11,676 nt of DNA from Cloacimonetes bacterium UBA4175. Lineage in GTDB: Bacteria > Cloacimonadota > Cloacimonadia > Cloacimonadales > Cloacimonadaceae. Position 1 is the first letter of the stretch; each line of letters starts with the position of its first letter. Under the pieces are notes generated by a model. That model was not told the DNA's origin. It worked only from the letters and a program-made list of their open reading frames with translations, and made no database searches. Of this stretch, positions 1 to 6,374 are shown one piece after another. Location: positions 20,849 to 32,524 of the forward strand of contig DFUX01000063.1 in NCBI GenBank assembly GCA_002379855.1. The letters are read 5' to 3'. A program made the position numbers and the translations under genes.

Positions 1-17
1 GACTTCGGCAGCCCTTA
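1..17 (-). repeat. Edge of a dispersed hairpin element (inverted copy)
   Basis: Read on the minus strand these bases are TAAGGGCTGCCGAAGTC, identical to 11409-11425 on the plus strand, where they open a hairpin-rich intergenic element. The copy here is in the opposite orientation and runs off the window edge, so only its first 17 bases are visible. Identity stops at base 18, which suggests the element boundary lies here. It sits 7 nt past the terminator at 25-50, in the same orientation relative to the terminated gene as the right-hand copy. The match is seen directly; that it is a genome-wide repeat is inference. Confidence 0.6.
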
Positions 18-24
18 TATATTC

Positions 25-50
25 AAAAACCCCGCCTGAGCGGGGTTTTT
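25..50 (-). terminator. Symmetric rho-independent terminator
   Basis: A perfect 11-bp inverted repeat (AAAAACCCCGC / GCGGGGTTTTT) surrounds a 4-nt CTGA loop. The GC-rich core is flanked by A5 on one side and T5 on the other, so it can stop transcription on either strand. It lies 20 nt beyond the stop codon of the minus-strand peptidase gene, which it most likely terminates. It could also serve a plus-strand gene ending left of the window. Confidence 0.85.
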
Positions 51-70
51 CTATCGGATTAAATGATTTT

Positions 71-2119
71 TTAGCTGGTCTCCCAACCCTCATCGAGCGG
101 GATGTTGAGTTCCTCCGTGCCCGGCACCACAAAGCGTCCGTCGCGGATAATGTCCTGTCGGCTGCCATCCGGCCTGATGGCTGTGATGGACGCCAACATC
201 TCGTAGGGCAGGGTGATGTCCATGTGCTTCTGGGTGTAGGCGTTCAAGGGGTCTTCCTTGCGGGTGGCTGATTTCTCGTTTTCCACGGCGATCATCTCCT
301 TGCCGTTCACAAAGCTGGGATGCGGGGCGTCCTCCTCGTGGCTGAAGCAGGTGTCGCCGATGGCGAAGTGGGGCCCCATCTTCTCGATGATCAGGATCGG
401 TAGCAGGGAAAGGATGTCATATTTGCGCGCGATCTGGTAGGCAAGGGTGTTGGTGCCGATGGCGAATTCGCCGATTGGCAGGGTATCATGGGGCAGGAGC
501 AGGTTTTGGTGGATATACTTTTTGCCTTCGGCGGGATCGGGGAAGTTGGTGCAGGAGTAGTCCTTGACCCAGCCGTCCTCGAAGACAATGCGCAGGTTGT
601 AGTAGCGCAGGCTGTTCAGATAGATGTCCTCCACATGCAGGACGCCGGTGCTTCCTTTCAGCACGGGCGAGGTGAAGACCTCCCCCACGGGGATGTTCAC
701 ATCCGCCACGCAGTTTTCAAAGTTGGTCTGCCTGGCGGGATCGGTGATGGTGTGCATGCGCACCATGATGTCGGTGTCGTTGCCGGGCCTGCCCTTCACA
801 TGCACATACTCGGCGGTGTCCAGCAGGTCGATGATGTGCTGCTGGATGCGGGCATAGCGCTGGCTGTCCAGCAGGTTGATGCGCAGGGTGTCCGCGAAGA
901 TCTGGGGGAAGAGTTCGCCGATCTCGGGTGAGGGGAAGGCAATGATGGTGAAGCTGGCTTCATCGCGGCGGTAATATTTGAAGTAGAGCTGGGCGTTTTT
1001 GCCGGAGAGTTCGCGCCAGAGGCCTTGCTGTTCGGGGCTGAACTGCAGCGCGGTGTCTTTTGATTCAGGGCTGAATGGGGTTTCACCGAAAAGCTCCACA
1101 TACACCGGGCCCGCCTGCAGGGATATCAGGTCTTTGAACTCTTCCAAAATCTCCTCCGCCAGGCTGACGCTTGTGTCCACAAACTCGCGATCCAGCAGCA
1201 GGGCGGTGTCGAAACGGTGGTCATAACCAAACTGGCGGTTGATGCCGTTGCTGTGGGGCAGACCCATCAGAGGCGTGATGCCGATCTTTTCCAGTTCCGC
1301 TATCAGCAGGCGTCCCAGGCGCTCCATCCCGCAGGGGATGATCAGGTTGGCATAGCGCTTGATGCGGTAGTCCTTCTGGGCGCGGGTGAAGCCATCCACC
1401 CAGCTCTGCACGATGAAGGCTGCCAGAGATGCCAGTTCATCGGCGGGATATTGGGCCAGAAAGCGCGCCATGGCAAAATCGTGGGGGGAGAGATACACGC
1501 CGTAACGGTAGAGATAGCGCAGGTCGCCCAGGTCGGCTTCGCGCACCACGCGCAGATAGTAGTCCGCTTCGGGGCTGAGCCGGATAAGGTTTTGCAGGCA
1601 GGATTTGAGGCGCAGGTTTTCCATGTGCAGGCTGCGGTAGAGGGCTTTCCAGGCGGCGGAATCGAGGTTCTTCGCCGCGGCCAGGTCGTAGAGGCCAAAA
1701 AAGAGGCGCAGCAGCTCGTCCATCCGGAGGTAATTGCCATTGATATAGTGCTGCCGCAGGGCGCGGAACTCGGTGTAGATGGCGGCGCAGAGCTGTCCCA
1801 ACTCCTCGCCGTAGAGCTTCACCGCGTAATCCGGATTGCCAAAACAGCTTGCGTAGCCGGACTCGGGATCCAGCGGGGCGTAGTATTTCGCGTTGAGCCT
1901 GGCCAGCTCTTCCAGGCTGATCTTTTCCAGAGCGGGGTCGCTTTGCAGCAAGTCTCCAAACTCCGCTCCCTGCAAGGCTGTGTCCCGCAGTTCGCCAAAG
2001 AAATCCGCCATAGGCATCCCGGCGGGAACCTGCAGCTCCCTCAGACGCTTCAAGCCCTTGTCATAAGCGGGTTTGAAAGCTTGTAATTGTTCGATGGTGC
2101 GGCTGTAATCGATGCTCAT
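71..2119 (-). CDS. M29-family metallo-aminopeptidase, long form
   Basis: This 682-residue protein looks like a member of the AmpS/aminopeptidase T (M29, COG2309) family: cytosolic two-metal enzymes that remove N-terminal residues from peptides. The C-terminal part (about 400-682) carries family-like blocks: VGEVFTSP (Glu480), IGEFAIGTNT (Glu551), GPHFAIG (His584) and HMDITLP (His632, Asp634). These fit the expected two Glu, two His and one Asp metal ligands in order and spacing. The family tyrosine expected seven residues after the first His is Cys591 here. Typical M29 enzymes are about 370-410 residues; this one has roughly 290 extra N-terminal residues that look helical and have no motif I recognise. 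No signal peptide is seen. AGGAAGGA lies just upstream of the ATG. The gene appears monocistronic, with its own candidate promoter and the terminator at 25-50. Family is fairly sure; substrate is unknown. Confidence 0.82.
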   Translation of the reverse strand: MSIDYSRTIEQLQAFKPAYDKGLKRLRELQVPAGMPMADFFGELRDTALQGAEFGDLLQSDPALEKISLEELARLNAKYYAPLDPESGYASCFGNPDYAVKLYGEELGQLCAAIYTEFRALRQHYINGNYLRMDELLRLFFGLYDLAAAKNLDSAAWKALYRSLHMENLRLKSCLQNLIRLSPEADYYLRVVREADLGDLRYLYRYGVYLSPHDFAMARFLAQYPADELASLAAFIVQSWVDGFTRAQKDYRIKRYANLIIPCGMERLGRLLIAELEKIGITPLMGLPHSNGINRQFGYDHRFDTALLLDREFVDTSVSLAEEILEEFKDLISLQAGPVYVELFGETPFSPESKDTALQFSPEQQGLWRELSGKNAQLYFKYYRRDEASFTIIAFPSPEIGELFPQIFADTLRINLLDSQRYARIQQHIIDLLDTAEYVHVKGRPGNDTDIMVRMHTITDPARQTNFENCVADVNIPVGEVFTSPVLKGSTGVLHVEDIYLNSLRYYNLRIVFEDGWVKDYSCTNFPDPAEGKKYIHQNLLLPHDTLPIGEFAIGTNTLAYQIARKYDILSLLPILIIEKMGPHFAIGDTCFSHEEDAPHPSFVNGKEMIAVENEKSATRKEDPLNAYTQKHMDITLPYEMLASITAIRPDGSRQDIIRDGRFVVPGTEELNIPLDEGWETS

Positions 2120-2184
2120 AATTCCTTCCTCATGCTGAACCGGGAAGCGTCCCCGGCGTATTTGCGCTGCCTCTGGCAGTTAGG

Positions 2185-2215
2185 TTTATCATTATGATGG
2201 GGGCATAAATGTCAA
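2185..2215 (-). promoter_or_regulatory. Candidate promoter of the M29 peptidase gene
   Basis: On the minus strand a perfect TTGACA (2215-2210) is followed 19 nt later by GATAAA (2190-2185), a 4/6 match to the -10 consensus; CATAAT at 2196-2191 is closer to consensus but only 13 nt away. The implied leader of about 60 nt has two small hairpins, CTGCC-TCT-GGCAG (2167-2179) and CCGGG/CCCGG (2140-2156), before the ribosome-binding site. The rest of the gap up to the terminator at 2339 shows only a short palindrome, CGCGATTCGCG at 2230-2240. Confidence 0.4.
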
Positions 2216-2338
2216 GGGATTTTCAGGCTCGCGATTCGCGCCGGATATACAGTCACACCGATAATAGCAGTCCCCTATTCCCGCAGACTGTCAGATTCAC
2301 ATGCCACCCAGAAATACCTTGCCGCCAATGCGGGTAAG

Positions 2339-2373
2339 AAAAAACTGCCGCCCCACCCTGAGGGAGGAGCGGC
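2339..2373 (-). terminator. Rho-independent terminator of the par/rfbB/lipoprotein run
   Basis: On the minus strand GCCGCTCC pairs with GGGGCGGC (8 bp, one G-T), and an inner CCC/GGG pairing beyond a T-T mismatch closes a TCA loop. A T-rich tail containing six consecutive T follows. It begins 8 nt past the lipoprotein stop codon and marks the end of the long minus-strand operon. Confidence 0.8.
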
Positions 2374-2381
2374 CAGAAGCT

Positions 2382-2951
2382 TTAGTTGACCGCCACCCGC
2401 ACGGCGTTGATATTGACCCAAAGGCCTCCGCCGACCATCACCTGTCCCTGGGCTTTGCGGCTGATGTCGGTGATTTTGGTTTTGAACCAATAGCTGCCGT
2501 TCTTTTCTCCCGCATTGAGCGGGGCGCGGTGATAACCGCTGGAATCGGTGCGGTCCAGGATGTAAACCTCTTTTCCCACCGTGAGGTCGGCGGAGTTCGC
2601 GATCCTGGTCTTGCAATAGTATTGGGTGAGAACGCTCTGGTTGTCCATGGCGCGCAGGAAACGAGCCTGGTTGTTGGTCTGCGCCGTGGCAACGGCTTTC
2701 ATCTTGCCCACCGAGGCATACACGTAGGGATTCTCTCCCAGAGGGGTTTCCATGATGAAATAGTCGTCCAGCACCACAAAATGGGCGTCGCTACCGGACT
2801 GGTTGACCTGCGAGCTGGAAGGAGTCTGGGCCACGGGCACCGCGGGCATGATCGCGCCCAGGGCGCGGTTTACCCCGCAGCCAGCCAAAAAGGCCAGGGC
2901 GAGGAGAGCGGCCAACAGCGCCGCAAGCTGCATATATCTTTTCTTAGGCAT
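2382..2951 (-). CDS. Small lipoprotein of unknown function
   Basis: The 189-residue product starts with a Lys/Arg n-region (MPKKR), a hydrophobic stretch and a clear lipobox, LAGC at residues 22-25, so it should be cleaved before Cys25, lipidated and anchored in a membrane facing the periplasm or surface. The mature part of about 165 residues opens with a Pro/Ser/Gln-rich linker (about 35-55). The remainder looks like beta strands; the last 70 residues (VGKEVYILDRTD through the GGGLWVNINAVRV end) faintly resemble an SH3-like barrel, an impression rather than a match. GGAGG precedes the ATG at a good distance. It is the last gene of the minus-strand run, 83 nt after rfbB with no terminator visible between, so it is probably co-transcribed. 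I recognise no family. Confidence 0.8.
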   Translation of the reverse strand: MPKKRYMQLAALLAALLALAFLAGCGVNRALGAIMPAVPVAQTPSSSQVNQSGSDAHFVVLDDYFIMETPLGENPYVYASVGKMKAVATAQTNNQARFLRAMDNQSVLTQYYCKTRIANSADLTVGKEVYILDRTDSSGYHRAPLNAGEKNGSYWFKTKITDISRKAQGQVMVGGGLWVNINAVRVAVN

Positions 2952-3034
2952 GGGTTACCTCCACAAGGTTTCCTTTTTTAAGTTAATACTCCCGGGGCGC
3001 GCACAACCTGCAGCAAATTCAGGGGTCGATTGGT

Positions 3035-4102
3035 TCAGCCCAATCCCAGCCTTTGCTGCTGATATTTCTTGCTTTGGATGTCCTGCCACCAGTCGCGGTG
3101 CTCCAGATACCAGGCAACCGTCTTGCGGATGCCGGTGGCAAAGGTCTCGCGCGGGCTCCAGCCCAGTTCATTCTGAATCTTGGAGGCGTCGATGGCATAA
3201 CGCAGATCGTGCCCGGGGCGGTCTTGCACGTAGGTGATCAGCTCTTTGTAGGAACCCAGCCTGTCCGAGGGAGTCATTTCATCCAGCAGCGAGCAGATCG
3301 TGTTCACGATCTCGATGTTGGTCATCTCGTTGTTGCCGCCCACGTTATAGGTTTCGCCGAGCCTGCCTTTGCGGATTATGGTGTTGATGGCGTCGCAATG
3401 GTCTCTCACATAGAGCCAGTCGCGCACGTTGAGCCCCTTTCCGTAAACCGGCAGCGGCTTGTGTTCCAGGCAATTGAGGATCATGAGCGGGATCAGCTTT
3501 TCCGGAAACTGATAGCCGCCATAGTTGTTGGAACAGTTGGAGATCAGCACCGGCAGACCAAAGGTGCGGTGCCAGGCCCTGACCATATGGTCGGAAGAGG
3601 CTTTGGAAGCGGAGTAGGGGGAGGAGGGATCGTAAGGGGTTTCCTCGGTGAATTTGCCCTCATCGCCCAGGGAACCGAACACCTCATCCGTGGACACGTG
3701 GTGGAAGCGGAACTTCGCCTGCTCGGCGGGCTCCAGTTTTTTATAGTGCCTCAGAGCCACATCCAGCATCACTGCCGTGCCCAGCACGTTGGTATTCACA
3801 AACTCCATGGGGCCGTCAATCGAGCGATCCACATGCGATTCCGCGGCAAAGTTGACTACGGTGTCCGGACGGAAGCTGGAGAAGATTTCCGCAATGGTGT
3901 CCGAATCGCAGATATCCGCGTGTTTGAAGAAATAGCGCCCGGAAAACTTGTCCACGATGTCTTTCAGGCTGTCGGTATTGCCGGCGTAGGTAAGCTTGTC
4001 CACATTATAGACCATGCCATCGAAGCCGGGGTCTTCAAACAGGTGGTGGATGTAGTTCGCGCCGATGAAGCCGGCTCCTCCTGTTACCAGTATTCGTTTC
4101 AT
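3035..4102 (-). CDS. rfbB: dTDP-glucose 4,6-dehydratase
   Basis: The 355-residue product has the full signature of RfbB/RmlB, the NAD-dependent enzyme that converts dTDP-glucose to dTDP-4-keto-6-deoxyglucose, the second step toward dTDP-rhamnose and other deoxysugars for surface polysaccharides. The Rossmann fingerprint GGAGFIG is at residues 8-14, NFAAESHVDRS at 84-94, the catalytic Thr-Asp-Glu (STDEVFG) at 138-140 and YSASK at 163-167. The later segments SNCSNNYGGYQFPEK and VRDWLYVRDHC are also typical. An open frame extends to 4246, but that extension overlaps parB, while the ATG at 4102 starts the Rossmann fold exactly and has AGGAGGT 7 nt upstream. That Shine-Dalgarno overlaps the parB stop codon; the two genes are 4 nt apart. 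No rfbA, rfbC or rfbD is nearby, so the rest of the pathway must be encoded elsewhere, or the product feeds another deoxysugar route. Confidence 0.95.
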   Translation of the reverse strand: MKRILVTGGAGFIGANYIHHLFEDPGFDGMVYNVDKLTYAGNTDSLKDIVDKFSGRYFFKHADICDSDTIAEIFSSFRPDTVVNFAAESHVDRSIDGPMEFVNTNVLGTAVMLDVALRHYKKLEPAEQAKFRFHHVSTDEVFGSLGDEGKFTEETPYDPSSPYSASKASSDHMVRAWHRTFGLPVLISNCSNNYGGYQFPEKLIPLMILNCLEHKPLPVYGKGLNVRDWLYVRDHCDAINTIIRKGRLGETYNVGGNNEMTNIEIVNTICSLLDEMTPSDRLGSYKELITYVQDRPGHDLRYAIDASKIQNELGWSPRETFATGIRKTVAWYLEHRDWWQDIQSKKYQQQRLGLG

Positions 4103-4106
4103 TTTT

Positions 4107-4961
4107 TTACCTCCTGAGTTGGTTGACCAGGTCTTTGAAGCGCACAAGCTCTTCCTGGCTGGAATATTCGAGGGTGATCCGGCCTCTGCCGCCGCGTTCG
4201 CGGACCTTGACCCGCAAACCGAGCAGGCTGCGCAGATCACGTTCAAAGTTCTTTATAAAAGCGGAGTTATCCGTGGTTCTTTCCGGTTTGGCGTGGCTTT
4301 CGCCGAAGGTTTTGGCCTTTTCTTCAGCCTGCCTCACCGTGAGCCGGTATTGGATGATGAACTGGGCAAAAAGCGGCTGAAACTCCTGCTCCACGCTCAA
4401 GATGGCGCGGGCATGCCCGGGGCTCAGCAGGCCTGCCTCGACCTGTTCTTGCACTTCCGGCGGAAGCTTGAGCAGGCGGATGCTGTTGCTGATGGTGGCG
4501 CGGTCTTTGGCCACGATCTCCGCTATCTGCTGATGGGTGAGGGAAAAGTCTTCCGCCAGAGCCTGATAGGCCTTGGCTTCCTCGATCGGGGAGAGGTCTT
4601 CGCGCTGCACGTTTTCCACGATGGCAAGCTGCAACTGCTCCTTCTCGCTCACGCTGCGGATCACCACCGGCACGGCTTCCAAACCTGCCAGCCGGGCTGC
4701 CTGCAGGCGGCGTTCCCCCGCGATCAGCTCGTAATCCGAGCCTTCGGTCTTGGTGACGATCAGCGGCTGGATGATGCCATTGGCTTTGATGGATTCAGCC
4801 AGTTCCAGGAGCTTGGCTTCGTCGAAGCTCTTGCGGGGCTGCCAGCGGTTGGCTTTGATCCTGCCGATGGGCAGGGTGCTGATGCTGGAACGGGGATCGC
4901 TGCGCTCTTCCGTATCCGGGATCAGAGCGCTGAGGCCGCGGCCAAGATGTTCGTTTATCAT
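4107..4961 (-). CDS. parB: Chromosome-partitioning protein ParB (Spo0J-like)
   Basis: The 284-residue product is a chromosomal ParB, the CTP-dependent clamp that loads at parS sites and spreads on DNA to organise origin segregation with ParA and SMC. The N-terminus has the usual GRGLSALIP box (7-15, the ParA-contacting region in relatives). The CTP-binding core follows: QPRKSF (41-46), ESIKANGIIQPL (56-67), AGERRLQAAR (81-90) and ENVQRED (116-122). A helix-turn-helix lies at about 141-166 (LTHQQIAEIVAKDRATISN), and a basic C-terminal dimerisation segment follows. Length is normal. The ATG lies 3 nt after the parA stop (TAA-AAC-ATG), with GAGAGGA inside the end of parA as ribosome-binding site, so translation is likely coupled. 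The parB stop codon lies within the Shine-Dalgarno region of rfbB. Confidence 0.96.
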   Translation of the reverse strand: MINEHLGRGLSALIPDTEERSDPRSSISTLPIGRIKANRWQPRKSFDEAKLLELAESIKANGIIQPLIVTKTEGSDYELIAGERRLQAARLAGLEAVPVVIRSVSEKEQLQLAIVENVQREDLSPIEEAKAYQALAEDFSLTHQQIAEIVAKDRATISNSIRLLKLPPEVQEQVEAGLLSPGHARAILSVEQEFQPLFAQFIIQYRLTVRQAEEKAKTFGESHAKPERTTDNSAFIKNFERDLRSLLGLRVKVRERGGRGRITLEYSSQEELVRFKDLVNQLRR

Positions 4962-4964
4962 GTT

Positions 4965-5726
4965 TTATGTCCTCTCGATCACTTCGGTGGCCAGATTCAG
5001 GTAGCTCATGGCACCGGGCGAGCGAATGTCGTAAAGAAAGATAGGCTTGCCAAAGCTGGGGGCTTCGGTGAGCTTGATATTGCGGGGGATGATGGTGCGG
5101 AAAACCTTTTCCTTGAAATAGCGCCGCACCTCCTTGGCCACCTGCATGGAGAGGTTGACCCGGCGGTCAAACATGGTGAGCAGCACCCCCAGGATGTTCA
5201 GGTTGGGATTGAGGTTCTTCTGGATCAGGCGGATGGTGGAAAGCAACTGGCTCACCCCCTCCAAGGCGTAGTATTCGCATTGGATCGGCACCACGAGGTC
5301 AGTGGCGGCGGTGAGGGCGTTCACGGTGAGCAAGCCCAGGGAAGGGGGGCAATCCACCAGGATGTAGTCGAAATCGTCCAGGACCGGTTGCAGAGCCTCA
5401 CGCAGCTTGTGCTCGCGGGCAAACTCGTGCACCAGTTCGATCTCCGCTCCGGTGAGGTCGATATTGCCCGGCACGCACCACAGGTTTTGGGTGCTGGTGG
5501 CCTGGATTACCTCCCGTAGAGGGGTTTTGCCGATCAGGGCGTCGTAGATCTGCAGATCAAGCTTTTCTTTATCCAGCCCCACTCCGCTGGTGGCGTTGCC
5601 CTGGGGATCAAAGTCGATCAGCAGGGTCTTCTTTTCCAGCACAGCCAAAGCGGCTGCCAGGTTGACCGCGGAAGTGGTCTTGCCCACTCCGCCTTTCTGG
5701 TTCACGATCGTAATTACTCTTGCCAT
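4965..5726 (-). CDS. parA: Chromosome-partitioning ATPase ParA (Soj-like)
   Basis: The 253-residue product is a short, chromosomal-type ParA (Soj): a P-loop ATPase that forms ATP-bound dimers on nucleoid DNA and pulls or positions ParB-parS complexes. The deviant Walker A motif KGGVGKT is at residues 11-17, with the signature lysine Lys11 and Lys16. DFDPQGNAT (38-46) is the switch I/A' motif and YILVDCPPSLG (121-131) is Walker B. There is no N-terminal DNA-binding extension of the plasmid P1/F type, which supports a chromosomal origin. It starts 19 nt after rsmG; AGGAAG sits about 12 nt before the ATG, a rather long spacing. The order rsmG-parA-parB is the conserved bacterial arrangement. Confidence 0.96.
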   Translation of the reverse strand: MARVITIVNQKGGVGKTTSAVNLAAALAVLEKKTLLIDFDPQGNATSGVGLDKEKLDLQIYDALIGKTPLREVIQATSTQNLWCVPGNIDLTGAEIELVHEFAREHKLREALQPVLDDFDYILVDCPPSLGLLTVNALTAATDLVVPIQCEYYALEGVSQLLSTIRLIQKNLNPNLNILGVLLTMFDRRVNLSMQVAKEVRRYFKEKVFRTIIPRNIKLTEAPSFGKPIFLYDIRSPGAMSYLNLATEVIERT

Positions 5727-5745
5727 ATATTCTTATAACTTCCTG

Positions 5746-6374
5746 TCACTTATTCAGCGCGGCCCGGTCCAGCGTGTAGATCACCCGCCGGCCATAATCC
5801 AGTTCCATCCGGCAGAGTTCCCGCGGACGGTAGGGATTGAGATCGGAGCTATCCTGCGCTTTGTAAAAGAGCACCTGCCCCGCGGGCCGCAAGAGCAGGC
5901 GCAAGGGCTTCAGATAGCGCTCCTCGAGGCGTAATGCCCGGCAGAGGATGATGTCGTAACTCTGGCCACGGGCGGGCAGGTCCTCGAGCCGGCTCCAAAC
6001 CGCGGAGCAGTAATCAAGTTCTAACCTGCCAAGCATTTCCTTCATGGCAACGGTCTTTTTGCGCACCGAGTCCAGCAAGGTCATGCGACAGGAAGGAACC
6101 GCCAGCTTAACCGGTATGCCGGGCAGGCCTCGCCGGAACCGAAATCAAGCACCTCTTTCCCATTGAAGTCAAAGCTTTTCAAGGGCAGCAGGCTGTCAAG
6201 AAAATGCTTGCTCCACAGGTCTTCCGCAGCAGTGCCGCGGGAAAAGAGGTTCACCCGCGCGTTAAGCTCCAACAGCAGAGAGTGATACAACTCAAAACGG
6301 GAGAGCAGCCCGGCGGGGTCGGAAAGCCCCAGATCCACCAGAAAAGCGGAAAAGAGTTCCCGCTGCGGGCTCAT
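5746..6374 (-). pseudogene. rsmG: 16S rRNA (guanine-N7) methyltransferase, frameshifted
   Basis: Two frames together encode RsmG (GidB), which uses SAM to methylate G527 (E. coli numbering) of 16S rRNA. The first (from 6374) gives LNARVNLFSR, WSKHFLDSLLPL and VLDFGSG (75-81), then turns into nonsense and stops at a TGA ending at 6082. The second frame, read from about 6133 downward, gives RGLPGIPVKLAV, then TLLDSVRKK, WSRLEDL and CRAL, to the stop at 5746. Joined after GSG they make a normal-length protein of about 209 residues containing the expected GSGxGLPGIP SAM loop. One base appears to be missing at about 6131-6136 (GG where GGN is needed). As written, no functional enzyme is made; sequencing or assembly error is a real alternative because both halves are otherwise intact. 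The ATG overlaps the upstream stop as ATGA. Confidence 0.85.

Noticed and set aside
1217..2086. 289-codon plus-strand open frame opposite the M29 gene
   Set aside because: It lies wholly antisense to a gene with recognisable motifs; its Val/Gln/Gly/Ala-rich composition is typical of a GC-rich antisense shadow.
4103..4246. N-terminal extension of rfbB to an upstream ATG
   Set aside because: It overlaps parB out of frame, has no similarity to the family, and the ATG at 4102 has an ideal Shine-Dalgarno and begins the Rossmann fold.
4065..5519. 484-codon plus-strand open frame opposite parA and parB
   Set aside because: It is antisense to two certain genes, has no recognisable domain and shows shadow composition.
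4107..6374. Looked for parS (TGTTTCACGTGAAACA-like) and DnaA boxes near rsmG-parA-parB
   Set aside because: No convincing match was seen by eye on either strand, so an origin of replication is not supported in this window.
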